Shown: positions 54,772-64,000, counted from the first letter of the stretch. The stretch is DNA of 64,000 bases from Candidatus Arsenophonus triatominarum (GCF_001640365.1 NZ_LWMI01000009.1:58381-122380); one strand, 5' to 3'. Notes: generated from the sequence alone by a model not told the origin. Program-made: numbers and translations.

Positions 54772-57111
54772 ATGCAAATAAATTATTCCGTCGGGCGTAG
54801 TGTTAGTGATCAGCGCCCGAGTCCTACTGTTGCTGGCTCTTATGACGAGCTTGATCGCCTAAAAACATGGGGTGCGTTGCCTGATGAATGGGCGCACTTC
54901 GATTTAGTCCTCGGTTATACCGATAAATTATTACCTGTGGTTTGTAATACTGAAGCTACTATTTCGCCTTACAGCAAAATGAAAGCGCTAGGCAAAACGC
55001 CAACTGTGTATAATTCTCAGCGACAGGTTATTGGGATCACCGAATGGACTACTAAATCGTCGACAGGGGAAGACATAGAAAAATGGATGGTGGAGCCTGA
55101 TTACGGTATCTGTGTCAAAACAGGCTCTGGTATAATAGCACTGGATTGTGATAGTGACGATGCAGATGTCCAAGCCAGTATCCAGTCCTTTATGCTAAAG
55201 TCTTTTGGTCAAATCCCGCCACGTCGTTTTCGAGATAACAGTAACAAATGCCTTTACCTCATCGCAGTAGAAGGTGATTATTCTAAACGTGTGCATCGTT
55301 TAAAAAACGATTTGGGGATCATTGAGCTTCTCGCTAAAGGTCAACAGTTTGTCGCCATGGGGGCGCATCCTACTGGTGCGCGGATTCGATGGGATAATGA
55401 TTTACCGTCTGAACCTTTTATGATTACAGAAAAACAGTTAAATGATTTCTGGAAGGCTTTAGCTACCGAATTACCCGTTGTGTCTTCGTCTGAATCGAGT
55501 CGCTTAGGTAAAGTAAGAGACCGTTCGATCGCAACGCCTAATGCAACTGATGAAGTCGCTGAATTCTTGGATAGTCAGGGGCTAACACTAGACTATGGCC
55601 GTAATGGAGAACGCTATATCAGTTGTCCTTTTGAAAGTGGGCATAGCACTTATAGTGGGGTCACCAGTACGGCGTATTTCCCTAAAAACACAGCTGGTTT
55701 TGACGTCGGGCATTTTAAATGTCTGCATGCCAGTTGTGCTCATAGAAACGATGGTGATTTCTTGCACGCTATTGGGTTTGGTAAAGATGATTTTGACGAT
55801 CTGTCGGATAATAAGACTGAAGATGGTTTTACCAATATCAATATGGATATGACAAGTCATTTCCTTGAACGTTTTATTTATGTGATTGAAGGTGATCAGG
55901 TCTGTGACCTACTACGACCTCCTTATAATTGTATGATGGAGATGAGATCGTTTAAAAATCTAATGGCACCTTATCAAATACCTTCAGCAAGTAAAAAAGG
56001 TCAGCCAATTGCTGCAACGAAACGCTGGATAGAGCATCCTAAAAAACAAGTGGCTGAGTGTGTGGGGTATCAACCCGGAAAAGATAGGTTAGTGCAACGA
56101 CCTGACGGGCGTTTTGATATTAATCAATTCTATATGCCGAAGCATGCAAAAAACTTAAACACACGTAAGACTGAGATCTTTCTTAACCATATGAATTACT
56201 TAGTGCCAGATGAATGGCAACGTAAGTTTTTCATTGCACGTCTGGCATGGTTCGTTCAGCGTCCAGAACGTAGGTGTCCTATATCCATATTACATGTGGC
56301 CACTGCGCATGGTACCGGCAGGGGATGGCTTAGCCAATTAATGGAAAGAGTGTTAGGAGCATGGAACTGCTCCCGAACACGTATGAATGTCTTGTGTGAT
56401 AACCAGTATCACGATTATCTGTATCACACGTTATTATGCACTGTAGATGAAGTTAAGGAAAACACTAAAAGGTATGAGGTTAATGACAAAATCCGTGATG
56501 TGCTGACAGAGTCTCGTTTTGAAGTTAACAGGAAATACGGACGAAAAATGACTATTGATATATTTACAGGATTTCTTTTTTACACTAACCATTATGACGC
56601 TTTAGCATTACCAGAGGAAGATCGACGCATAGCGGTTCTTGGAGGGCCTGATACTGCCGCTGATGAAGATCATTATGCCGAGTTATATAGTGCACTCAGC
56701 GATAGCGATTTTATCGCACAGGTGTATTGGTATCTCATGGAGGTTGATATATCAAAATTTAATTGGCAACGGGCCCCTAATACCAAAGAACGTCAATTAA
56801 TGATCGAAAGTAATAAAAGTGATATTGAAGTAGCGATTATTACGCTTCTAGAGAATCCTCCCGTACCCGCTATGACCTATCAGCAAATAGTTAATGAAGT
56901 TATCAAGGAAATTGGCTTGGAAGCTGAGATTAACCAGAAACATATTACTCGAATTTTAAAAGAAAGGACGAAGCGGCCTGTTACAAAATTAGTAAAAATT
57001 AAAGGTATAGCCTACCGCTTTTGGATATTGGAAAAAAATCGCGAATTTAGTAGCACTGAATTACGTGGAATCTATGAAACTTATGAAAAATTGCAAGGGC
57101 AAAGTTTATAA
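54772..57111 (+). CDS. Phage primase-helicase (Prim-Pol + P4-type helicase)
   Basis: 779 residues. The N-terminal primase/polymerase-like domain includes TKSSTGEDIEKWMVEPDYGI and SGIIALDCDSDD. A zinc-finger-like segment with Cys/His (SCPFESGHS, CLHASCAHR) lies near residues 285-330. The C-terminal helicase has a degenerate Walker A (VATAHGTGRGWLSQLM, with Arg where Lys is usual) and Walker B-like TVDEVKE. A winged-helix-like tail (MTYQQIVNEVIKEIGLEAEI) may bind the origin. It starts 4 nt after cro. Confidence 0.85.
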   Translation: MQINYSVGRSVSDQRPSPTVAGSYDELDRLKTWGALPDEWAHFDLVLGYTDKLLPVVCNTEATISPYSKMKALGKTPTVYNSQRQVIGITEWTTKSSTGEDIEKWMVEPDYGICVKTGSGIIALDCDSDDADVQASIQSFMLKSFGQIPPRRFRDNSNKCLYLIAVEGDYSKRVHRLKNDLGIIELLAKGQQFVAMGAHPTGARIRWDNDLPSEPFMITEKQLNDFWKALATELPVVSSSESSRLGKVRDRSIATPNATDEVAEFLDSQGLTLDYGRNGERYISCPFESGHSTYSGVTSTAYFPKNTAGFDVGHFKCLHASCAHRNDGDFLHAIGFGKDDFDDLSDNKTEDGFTNINMDMTSHFLERFIYVIEGDQVCDLLRPPYNCMMEMRSFKNLMAPYQIPSASKKGQPIAATKRWIEHPKKQVAECVGYQPGKDRLVQRPDGRFDINQFYMPKHAKNLNTRKTEIFLNHMNYLVPDEWQRKFFIARLAWFVQRPERRCPISILHVATAHGTGRGWLSQLMERVLGAWNCSRTRMNVLCDNQYHDYLYHTLLCTVDEVKENTKRYEVNDKIRDVLTESRFEVNRKYGRKMTIDIFTGFLFYTNHYDALALPEEDRRIAVLGGPDTAADEDHYAELYSALSDSDFIAQVYWYLMEVDISKFNWQRAPNTKERQLMIESNKSDIEVAIITLLENPPVPAMTYQQIVNEVIKEIGLEAEINQKHITRILKERTKRPVTKLVKIKGIAYRFWILEKNREFSSTELRGIYETYEKLQGQSL

Positions 57112-57139
57112 AACAACAATTCCAGTGCGAAAGGTAAGA

Positions 57140-57424
57140 GGTAACAGTTAAAAAAAAGATTTTTGACTAATTGAGTTAAGGTAACTGATAAAAGAAGATC
57201 TGTTACCTCTGTTTTTTACATTAAAATCATAACGTTAAGTGAAAAAGGTAACAGGTAACTGATGTTTTGAACATATATTGTATGCGAGGGTGTAGGTGTG
57301 TGTAAGTGTATGTGCGTACGTATATATAGTTTTAAAAGTAACTATTACCTGTTACCTAAAACTTGGTTAAGCCTTATATCAAAAGGAGTTAGGGTAGGTA
57401 ACAGGATCATTTTTATCAGTTACC
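57140..57424. repeat. Cluster of GGTAAC repeats, possible phage replication origin
   Basis: Eight exact GGTAAC/GTTACC hexamers in 285 bp: 57140, 57180, 57202(-), 57247, 57254, 57351(-), 57397 and 57419(-), with a common core near AGGTAAC(A/T)G. About 0.14 would be expected by chance at equal base frequencies. They directly follow a P4-type primase gene, and P4 alpha protein binds repeated sites at its origin. A regulatory cluster upstream of Q is the main alternative. Confidence 0.6.
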
Positions 57425-57485
57425 TCAAAAAAACTTTAAATAATTTAGCAAAAATGTTCCCATTCACAACAGGAGCGAAAAGACC

Positions 57486-57917
57486 ATGCGCAGAGACATT
57501 GAGAAAATACTACTACACTGGGGCGGTTGGTGTGCGGGTGATCCTTATGCATCGGTGAGCTGGTTGCCGGTGGCATCGGGCTTTAATCGCTTCATGCCGT
57601 TTACAGGAGCCAATCGCTTATCGTGCAGTGATGCGGACGGGCTAGTGATTGATGTGTGCGTCAGTCGGCTTAACACGGTGGGTATGGCAAGAGAGTTGAG
57701 TTACATCGAGGATTATTACATCAGAGGGATATCCAAGCGTACTATTGCGCGAAAGTTCAAAGTGCGTGACGGCGAAATCAGAGAAAGAATGCAAATAGCG
57801 GAAGGATTTATTCTGGGATGCCTAGAAACCCTTGATATTCAATTAGATATCGACATATTGTACAAATATCATACAAATAGTTATCAAACACTAGTGCGCG
57901 CGCAAAAGGTATGCTAA
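57486..57917 (+). CDS. Phage antiterminator Q-like protein
   Basis: 143 residues of the phage_antitermQ type: MRRDIEKILLHWGGWCAGDP, SCSDADGLVIDVCVSRL and the HTH-like YIEDYYIRGISKRTIARKFK. A GGAG site precedes the ATG. Q proteins load on RNA polymerase near the late promoter and let it read through terminators into lysis and head genes; a strong terminator lies 77 nt downstream. Confidence 0.87.
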   Translation: MRRDIEKILLHWGGWCAGDPYASVSWLPVASGFNRFMPFTGANRLSCSDADGLVIDVCVSRLNTVGMARELSYIEDYYIRGISKRTIARKFKVRDGEIRERMQIAEGFILGCLETLDIQLDIDILYKYHTNSYQTLVRAQKVC

Positions 57918-57993
57918 AGTGCCGATAATGGGTTTTTGCGTCCAGCAGAAATGTACGCTGATAAATAAAACCTCGATTAAGTAATTTTTGCGC

Positions 57994-58018
57994 ACCTCGC
58001 TCTTGCGAGGTTTTTTTG
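57994..58018 (+). terminator. Terminator between Q and the lysis genes
   Basis: ACCTCG-CTCTTG-CGAGGT hairpin followed by seven T. This is the expected position of the tR'-type terminator overcome by Q. Confidence 0.8.
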
Positions 58019-58125
58019 TTTTTACGCCACCGCAATACTCCCAAATCCAGAAACTTAAACGAGTAAGGCGGTTGGCTCCCTGTTTAATCCAAGCAATGGA
58101 ACCCTCAAAGGTAGGGTATATGCGC

Positions 58126-58362
58126 ATGTCTGAAAAATACTCAACACCTGCCGCCTATCTGTGGGGCATCATGACCACCATCGGGGGAGTCATGACAACG
58201 ATTTTTGATTTTTTTACCCTTGAGCAGTGGGTAGCTGTGATGGGTATTGTCTGCACGATAGGGACATTTTTTATCAACGTGTACTACCGCAAAAAGGAGT
58301 ACAGACTCAAGGAACTTCAGTATGAAGATACCGAAAAAAATATTGATGGCAACGGGCGGTAG
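58126..58362 (+). CDS. Phage holin
   Basis: 78 residues from MSEKYSTPAAYLWGIMTTIG, GGTAGGG upstream. Hydrophobic segments at about 9-27 (AAYLWGIMTTIGGVMTTIFD) and 30-52 (TLEQWVAVMGIVCTIGTFFI) and a charged C-terminus (YYRKKEYRLKELQYEDTEKN) are typical of class II holins. It overlaps the endolysin start by 41 nt, a usual lysis-cassette arrangement. Confidence 0.8.
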   Translation: MSEKYSTPAAYLWGIMTTIGGVMTTIFDFFTLEQWVAVMGIVCTIGTFFINVYYRKKEYRLKELQYEDTEKNIDGNGR

Positions 58363-58804
58363 TGCGTTGTTTTTAGCAACAACGATGATAACGCATTTCG
58401 AAGGATTGAGATTTAAACCCTATTTCGATGGTGGCGGTATTCTTTCTGTTTGCTATGGTCACACAGGCAGCGATATTGAACGTAACCGGACTTATAGCAA
58501 AGCCGAATGTGATGAGTTTCTTGATGAAGATTTGAAAGCGGTCAAGCGCTATGTTGACCCACTGATTAAGGTAAATATCAACACGCTAACACAGGCAGCC
58601 CTTTACTCATTTGCTTATAACGTCGGCGGGGGCAATTTTGCCAAATCAACCTTGCTCAAAAAACTCAACGCAGGAGACCGTAAAGGGGCATGTGATGAGA
58701 TGAAACGTTGGGTCTACGATGAGGGCATCAAACAAAAAGGGCTAATGACCCGTCGTGAAATAGAGAGCATAATATGTTATGGCGACCTTACTCATTTATC
58801 GTAG
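58322..58804 (+). CDS. Phage endolysin (GH24 lysozyme with SAR anchor)
   Basis: 160 residues. The N-terminal weakly hydrophobic segment (ILMATGGSALFLATTMIT) looks like a signal-anchor-release sequence, so export may not need the holin. The T4-lysozyme catalytic pattern is present: THFEGLRFKPYFD (Glu, then Asp) and SVCYGHTG (Thr). TQAALYSFAYNVGGGNFAKS is conserved. It cleaves murein at host lysis. Confidence 0.9.
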   Translation: MKIPKKILMATGGSALFLATTMITHFEGLRFKPYFDGGGILSVCYGHTGSDIERNRTYSKAECDEFLDEDLKAVKRYVDPLIKVNINTLTQAALYSFAYNVGGGNFAKSTLLKKLNAGDRKGACDEMKRWVYDEGIKQKGLMTRREIESIICYGDLTHLS

Positions 58805-59223
58805 TGATTATTGCAGGGTTAATTCTCTCACTTATTTTTATCAACTACAGTTATCAAACCATCAAGCAAAACTACCAAACATTAAAACAGCAATATCACG
58901 CACAAATTAAAGCGGTGAAACGGCAACAGCAAAAAATCGATACCTTGCATCAACTCAATATTCAACACACCGAGGAACTGAATAATGCCAAAGCAGAGCT
59001 TGATAAACTGCATGATGCTGTCGATACTGGCACTAAGCGGTTGCATGTCAACGCAGTGTGTCATGAATTCAGTGCCACCACCGCCAAGAGCCGACATGAT
59101 GAAGCCACCCCACAACTTAGTGAGGCAGCTCGACAAGATTATTTCCGTCTCCGAGAGATGATCGTTGAGAATGAGAAGCAGACAAAGTATCTACAACAGT
59201 ATATTAAAACACAGTGTCAATAA
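58774..59223 (+). CDS. Inner-membrane spanin Rz
   Basis: 149 residues: one N-terminal membrane anchor (FIVVIIAGLILSLIFINYSY) and a long periplasmic coiled coil (QTLKQQYHAQIKAVKRQQQK and following). It overlaps the endolysin end by 31 nt. With Rz1 it spans the periplasm and fuses the membranes in the last lysis step. Confidence 0.87.
   Translation: MLWRPYSFIVVIIAGLILSLIFINYSYQTIKQNYQTLKQQYHAQIKAVKRQQQKIDTLHQLNIQHTEELNNAKAELDKLHDAVDTGTKRLHVNAVCHEFSATTAKSRHDEATPQLSEAARQDYFRLREMIVENEKQTKYLQQYIKTQCQ
58985..59161 (+). CDS. Outer-membrane spanin Rz1, embedded in Rz in the +1 frame
   Basis: 58 residues, too short for most ORF callers. MPKQSLINCMMLSILALSGC is a lipoprotein signal with lipobox LSGC (Cys20), followed by the Pro-rich segment VPPPPRADMMKPP typical of Rz1. 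It lies wholly inside Rz in another frame, as in lambda. Confidence 0.87.
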   Translation: MPKQSLINCMMLSILALSGCMSTQCVMNSVPPPPRADMMKPPHNLVRQLDKIISVSER

Positions 59224-59390
59224 ATCAGTAATTGACACGTTCAAATCTTAACAATTCCAGCGCAACGAAAGCGCATTTAAACATTCCACCGAATCTGACT
59301 TTATAGAAATGAGCCTTGAGGGTGTCAGCAGAGCTGGCGAGCCTCGGTGGGCTGGCATTCCTATTTCGTCAAAGGTTCATTTTATAAAGT

Positions 59391-59582
59391 CACGAGTTTC
59401 GCACAGGCATATAAAATTCCAGAAATGGCTTAAAAGCAATGGTTAATTTGCAAGTTACTAAAACGTATAAATTTGTTTAAATTACAATAAGTTGCTTTTA
59501 ATTTATAAGATTTTGTCTATTCATATATTATGCTGAATTAAACTTAAAAATAGAGCGTTTTTTTATTGGTGCGAAACTCGTG
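59391..59582. repeat. MITE with IS701-like ends, copy 7 (no clear TSD)
   Basis: 192 bp with intact ends; flanks AAAGT and TATCT differ. Confidence 0.9.
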
Positions 59583-59662
59583 TATCTGTCGCCACCTTAG
59601 CCACCCGTGAAGCGATTGGCTATTACCGCAAACAGCCCGCAAGCAGACGAAGCAAGATGATA

Positions 59663-60447
59663 TAGCTAGGCGACTTAATTTTGATTACAAGGTGTGTTAT
59701 GAGTTATACAATTGATTTTCGACGTAAAGTAATATCTGTAAGGAAAGCCGAAAGTTTAACAATTCGAGAAACTGCGAAACAATTCCGTATTGGAAAAGCG
59801 TCTTTAGTACGTTGGCTTAAACGACCAGAGCCAAAAAATTCAACGCCACGTAAGAGGAAGCTCGATAAAAATGCTTTAGCAAAAGATGTGGAACAGTATC
59901 CAGATGCTTACCAAAAGGAACGGGCAGAGCGATTCGGTGTTTGTAAAAAGACTATTTGGCAATCCCTTAAAAAGCTGGGATTAACCTATAAAAAAAACTC
60001 TATTCCATCCAAAAACCAACGAAAGCGACAGGCTGGCACATCAGCAAAAAAGACAACAGTATGAAAAAAAAGATAAATCTGTTGTTTTTATTGATGAAAG
60101 TGGTTTTTCACATGACACTCCACGAACTCACGGCTATTCCCCAAAAGGTCACCGTTGTTTTGGCCTGAAAAACTGGGGTGCTAAGGGAAGAACAAATGTT
60201 ATTGGCGCTTTATTGGGAACAACCCTTTTTTTTATGGACAACGCTAGCTTTCACAAAGGTAAGAATATTGAACAGGCAATTATAAACGCAGGACACCAGA
60301 TAGAATATTTGCCTGTGTATTCACCAGATTTAAATCCTATAGAACATAAATGGTCTCAAGCTAAACGTAAAAAGATGGAAACAGGATGCACTATCGATGA
60401 CCTGTTTTTAATATATATGCTGTAATCAAAATTAAGTCGCCTAGCTA
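59663..60447 (+). mobile_element. IS630-family element, copy 7, internally deleted
   Basis: 785 bp with both ends and TA flanks, but 97 bp of the catalytic half are missing between LLGTTLF and FMDNASFHKG, leaving out the region between the first and second catalytic Asp. 8 A in the tract. Confidence 0.92.
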
Positions 60448-60512
60448 TAGAGGATTGTTTAAATCAGGCTAAACGATGGGCGAAGAGTGCGGCTAAAAAT
60501 AAACATTAATTA

Positions 60513-60760
60513 ACCTGAGTTCGGGATAAGCGGTAGTTATGAGAAAATAAAAATAGCTCATTTATCAATAAAAACCTTTTAAAATCAATGAAATGATAAA
60601 AAAAGTAAAGATTTTTAGTAATGGTAGGTTAAAAAACAACCTACTCTCTCTTCTAAAATCATGAAAAAAATCAAAATCAAGCACATATTTTATGTAATAC
60701 TTTTTAAGTAACTATTTGAATATATAATAAAAAATTAAATTCCTTATCCCGAACTCAGGT
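60513..60760. repeat. MITE with IS982-like ends (248 bp)
   Basis: Ends ACCTGAGTTCGGGATAAG and CTTATCCCGAACTCAGGT as in IS982, but the AT-rich interior has no transposase sequence. Flanks do not show a clear 7-bp duplication. It separates the TerS gene from the interrupted gene upstream. Confidence 0.87.
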
Positions 60761-60777
60761 TAAGTAAGGTAGCTATT

Positions 60778-61329
60778 ATGACTCTCACAGATAAGCAGGA
60801 AGCCTTTTGTCGAGAGTATCTGATTGATTTAAACGCAACACAGGCGGCAATAAGAGCGGGATATAGTGAAAAAACCGCAAAAGAGATTGCTTTCGAAAAC
60901 CTAACAAAACCTCACATCCAAAAAAGAATTCAGGTGCTTATGGAAGCGCGTAAAAATCGCATTGAGGTCAACGCTGACTATGTACTCAAACGCTTGGTTG
61001 ATATAGACCAGATGGACGTATTAGACATTTTGAACGAGTCAGGCGATTTAAAACCAATAAAAGAATGGCCTAAAGTCTGGCGGACAACATTAAGTGGTTT
61101 AGATATTGCGGCGATACGCCTTGAGGGCGCAGAGGCGTTGCTTAAAAAAATAAAATGGCCAGATAAAATTAAGAATCTTGAGCTATTAGGTAAGCATATC
61201 GCTGTTCAGTCTTTTCGCGAACAGGTCAGTAATGAGCACACAGGAAAAGCGGGCAACCCTATTGAGCATATCACCCGTGACATGACCCCCGAACAGGCGG
61301 CAGAAGCCTATAAAAAATTGATGGGGTAA
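60778..61329 (+). CDS. Phage terminase small subunit
   Basis: 183 residues of the terminase_2 family: LTDKQEAFCREYLIDLNATQ then AAIRAGYSEKTAKEIAFENL form the DNA-binding HTH; the middle is a helical oligomerisation region. It recognises the packaging site and activates the large subunit. GGTAG precedes the ATG. Confidence 0.92.
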   Translation: MTLTDKQEAFCREYLIDLNATQAAIRAGYSEKTAKEIAFENLTKPHIQKRIQVLMEARKNRIEVNADYVLKRLVDIDQMDVLDILNESGDLKPIKEWPKVWRTTLSGLDIAAIRLEGAEALLKKIKWPDKIKNLELLGKHIAVQSFREQVSNEHTGKAGNPIEHITRDMTPEQAAEAYKKLMG

Positions 61330-61489
61330 AGGGTTAAAATGGCTTGCTTATTTAATGAATAATATTTAAATAAATATAATTGTTTAATATCATGTTTTTA
61401 TATTTCACAATACCCTGTTTTATATTTTTTATGTACACAGGTATGTGCGATATATTTTTTTTGACTCGCTTTATTCCGGGTATTTTTCT

Positions 61490-63097
61490 ATGCCATTACC
61501 GTTCCCTTTTGACTTTAAAAAACCGGATTATGTTCAGGTGTTTGAATGGCGCGCTGAGCGACTACAACGTCTTCGTGAGCAGCCGGAAAATCTTAAACTA
61601 TTAACCCGATTTTATAAGGAAAACCCCGCCCAATTTATTATTGATTGGGGCATGACAACAGACCCGCGTAATATTGATTATGGGCTACCGGTGACTATTC
61701 CTTTTTTGCTGTTCCCGAAACAGGAAGCATGGATTGATTGGATAATGACCCGCTGGCGAGGACGTGAAAATGGCATTACCGAAAAGAGTCGTGAAATGGG
61801 TTTAAGCTGGACGTCAATTGCACTCGCATGCGCTTTATGTCTCTTTAATAAAGAGATGGTAATTGGCTTTGGCTCCCGCAAAGAAGAGTATGTTGACAGT
61901 ACCGGTGACCCGAAAGCGCTATTTTGGAAAGCGCGCAAATTTGTAGAAACGTTACCGCAAGAGTTTCGGGGAGGCTGGGTAGCGAAAAAACACGCGCCTT
62001 ATATGCGGGTCAATTTTCCAAACACCGGCGCCATTATCAAGGGTGAAGCGGGGGACAATATTGGACGGGGTGACCGGACGACACTCTATTTCGTCGATGA
62101 AGCCGCCTTTTTGCCTCGTCCGCTATTGATTGATGCTGCCCTATCCCAAACTACCCGCTGTCGCATTGACTTAAGCTCGGTTAATGGGATGGACAATCCT
62201 TTTGCCCAAAAACGCCACAGTGGACGCATTCCGGTGTTTACCTTTCACTGGCGCAATGACCCCCGTAAAGATAAACAATGGTACGAAAAAGAGTGCCTGA
62301 AAATCGATAATCCGGTCATTGTGGCGCAGGAACTGGATTTGAACTATCAAGCGTCTGTTGAAGGTATCTTAATTCCCGCCGAATGGGTACAGGCGGCCAT
62401 TGATGCCCATATCAAACTGGGGTTTTTGACAACGGGGGCTAAACGACTCGGTTTTGACGTTGCAGATGAGGGCGATGACAGCAACGCCCTCACGTTTGCA
62501 CACGGATCGGTTGTCACGGATTGCCAGCAGTGGAGTAAAGGTGACGTGATCAGCTCAGCAAACCGAGTCAAAAACTATGCTGAGGAAGTCCATGCCGATG
62601 AAATCATCTATGACTCCATCGGGGTAGGGGCAGGGGTGAAAGCGCATCTACGACGGGTATGTCATATCACCGCAACCGGATTCAACGCGGGTGGGGCTGT
62701 CTTTAAACCTGACGCAAAATATGTGGCGGGAAAAACCAATAAAGATATGTTCGCGAATATCAAGGCGCAAGCCTGGTGGGGCGTCCGAGACCGTTTTTTT
62801 AATACCTGGCGGTGTATCATGCATTTGGAAAAATATCCGGATGACAAACGTTTCATCAATCAATTTACCGATGGCCTGTTAATCAGTCTCAGTTCAGGCA
62901 TAAAAGAACTTGACGCTCTGAAAGCTGAATTATCCCGTCCTCGGGTGGATTACGACAACAATGGACGGGTGAAAGTCGAGAGCAAAAAAGACATGAAAAA
63001 ACGGGGCATCGCTTCACCCAACATGGCCGATTCATTAATTATGGCATTTTCGCCCGTACCAAAACCGTTCCATATTCCCGACGAGGCATTTTTCTAA
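61490..63097 (+). CDS. Phage terminase large subunit
   Basis: 535 residues from [20 protein letters not shown]; the frame is open 15 codons upstream only to a GTG. The ATPase region has [16 protein letters not shown] (Walker A-like) and [12 protein letters not shown] (Walker B), and the nuclease domain [17 protein letters not shown]. It powers DNA packaging and makes the headful or site cuts. The stop overlaps the portal start (TAATG). Confidence 0.92.
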   Translation: MPLPFPFDFKKPDYVQVFEWRAERLQRLREQPENLKLLTRFYKENPAQFIIDWGMTTDPRNIDYGLPVTIPFLLFPKQEAWIDWIMTRWRGRENGITEKSREMGLSWTSIALACALCLFNKEMVIGFGSRKEEYVDSTGDPKALFWKARKFVETLPQEFRGGWVAKKHAPYMRVNFPNTGAIIKGEAGDNIGRGDRTTLYFVDEAAFLPRPLLIDAALSQTTRCRIDLSSVNGMDNPFAQKRHSGRIPVFTFHWRNDPRKDKQWYEKECLKIDNPVIVAQELDLNYQASVEGILIPAEWVQAAIDAHIKLGFLTTGAKRLGFDVADEGDDSNALTFAHGSVVTDCQQWSKGDVISSANRVKNYAEEVHADEIIYDSIGVGAGVKAHLRRVCHITATGFNAGGAVFKPDAKYVAGKTNKDMFANIKAQAWWGVRDRFFNTWRCIMHLEKYPDDKRFINQFTDGLLISLSSGIKELDALKAELSRPRVDYDNNGRVKVESKKDMKKRGIASPNMADSLIMAFSPVPKPFHIPDEAFF

Positions 63098-64000
63098 TGA
63101 GCAAAAGAAACAGGAAAAAGGACGTTAAGCCTGAAAGGAAAAAGCCATTTTCCATCTCTGACATCGATATGTATCCGGTCAGTGAGCAGCCAGTCTACGA
63201 ATTCAAACCCTATGCCCCTCCCGCAAGCGTGATACCCGAAGCAAAGAGAGCGGATGCGCTGGCGAATGATGCCACCCCGTATGAAACCCTGAATGCATTC
63301 GGGAGTGATTGTTTGTATGGTGGGTTTCAGGGATACCCGATGTTGGCCATGAAAGCGCAGCAATCCGAGTACGCCAATGTTGCCGCGATTTTTGCTGACG
63401 AGGTTACGCGCAATTGGTTAACCGTAAAATCCTCATCCGATGATGAGGACCTCGTTAATGAGGTGGAAGGGGTAATCGTGAAATATCGCCTTCAGGATAT
63501 GATCCATCAGGCCGTTTTGCATGATTGTCTGTTCGGCATAGCGCATATCTATATTGACATGGGCGCCGATGAGAATGAAATGCGCAATCCGCTCTTTAAA
63601 GACAGAGCAAAAGTGGGCGATAAATTTCGCGGTTTTCGTATTATTGAGCCTATTTGGACGTATCCGGCGATGTATAACACGCTCAGACCGTGGGAGCCGG
63701 ATTTTTATCAGCCTTCATCGTGGTTTGTGATGGGGCAGACCATCCATGCCTCCCGATTTATTGACCTAGTGACGCGTCCGGTATCACAGATACTGAAACC
63801 TGCCTATAACTTTGGGGGCTTATCGCTGATTCCAGCTAATGGAGCCTTATGTCAAGGCGTGGGAAACTATCCGCGATGAAATACCCAAAATTGTCAAGGC
63901 TTTTACGCTGACGGGGCTGAAAACCGACATGGAAAAACGGATGGAAAACCCAGGCGAGTTCAAACGCCGCATCGATATCATGACCAACTACCGAAACAAT
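63097..64000 (+). pseudogene. Phage portal protein (DUF1073-like), frameshifted, cut by window end
   Basis: The first 245 codons (SKRNRKKDVKPERKKPFSIS, FGSDCLYGGFQGYPMLAMKA, VLHDCLFGIAHIYIDMGADE, IEPIWTYPAMYNTLRPWEPD) fit portal proteins of the DUF1073/gp6-like group. Near 63832 the sequence ATTCCAGC has one extra C. Beyond it the portal reading continues in the next frame (LMEPYVKAWETIRDEIPKIV to RRIDIMTNYRNN) to the window end, whereas the original frame stops at 63879. Either the gene is dead or this is a sequencing slip. Confidence 0.82.

Larger units (their letters stand above)
59309..60509 (+). pseudogene. Phage gene of unknown function split by a MITE and an IS630
   Basis: Reads MSLEGVSRAGEPRWAGIPIS before the MITE, then VATLATREAIGYYRKQPASR, then after removing the IS630 with one TA, IEDCLNQAKRWAKSAAKNKH-stop. 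The IS630 junction restores the frame exactly; the MITE junction lacks a matching target duplication so the N-terminal link is less sure. It lies between Rz and TerS. Confidence 0.6.

Noticed and set aside
57298..57558. An 86-residue frame over the GGTAAC cluster
   Set aside because: No ribosome site, low-complexity reading of the repeats, and overlap with the real Q start.
61445..61489. Longer TerL start at a GTG
   Set aside because: No ribosome site and an unlikely N-terminus; the ATG at 61490 is better, although its own ribosome site is weak.

Overview
The window reads as a low-GC, IS-riddled Enterobacterales chromosome segment ending in a degraded lambdoid prophage. Conserved genes keep the E. 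coli order around pqiABC-fabA-lonH-matP-ompA-sulA-sxy-yccS-yccU-hspQ-yccX-tusE-serT, but many neighbours are missing (rmf, yccF/helD/mgsA/yccT, rlmI, yccA) or are pseudogenes (sulA, yccS, yccU, msrA). AT-rich composition, mass IS expansion and ongoing gene decay fit an insect-associated symbiont in recent genome reduction. Arsenophonus or a relative is my best guess, inferred from these traits and not from any database search.

Layout. 1-5.4 kb: pqiA(partial)-pqiB-pqiC, then fabA and lonH on the opposite strand. 5.6-24.4 kb: matP, ompA, decayed sulA, sxy, decayed yccS and yccU, hspQ, yccX, tusE and tRNA-Ser, separated by IS982, IS701-like, IS256, IS630 and IS3 elements, often nested. 24.6-30.6 kb: a glycosyltransferase, an msrA remnant, a POT peptide transporter, lpxL and an RcsA-like regulator. 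31.1 kb to the window end: the prophage.

Prophage. A broken tyrosine integrase and an AlpA-like gene mark the left end. A leftward early block follows: several small genes, a SNF2-type helicase fragment, VRR-NUC, an ANR regulator, a family-A DNA polymerase, Rha with a candidate C4 antisense RNA and a small RNA, DUF2815, DUF2800, and small genes up to CI. A CI/Cro switch at 53.7-54.8 kb faces a rightward block: P4-type primase-helicase, a cluster of GGTAAC repeats, antiterminator Q, a hairpin terminator, holin, endolysin, Rz with embedded Rz1, TerS, TerL and a frameshifted portal gene. The early block is broken by IS and MITE insertions. The integrase carries a nonsense codon, a frameshift, two MITEs and loss of the expected catalytic Arg, so this phage is very probably immobile.

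Mobile DNA. I count seven IS630, five IS256 (two are remnants), four IS3, three IS982 (one a remnant), two IS701-like and two IS5-superfamily copies, plus IS21 and IS481 remnants. Four kinds of small non-autonomous element share their ends with IS families in the same window: seven ~190-bp elements with IS701-like ends, one 105-bp IS630-ended, one 189-bp IS5-superfamily-ended and one 248-bp IS982-ended element. Target duplications are visible for many of them, so several interrupted genes can be restored on paper by precise removal of the insertions.
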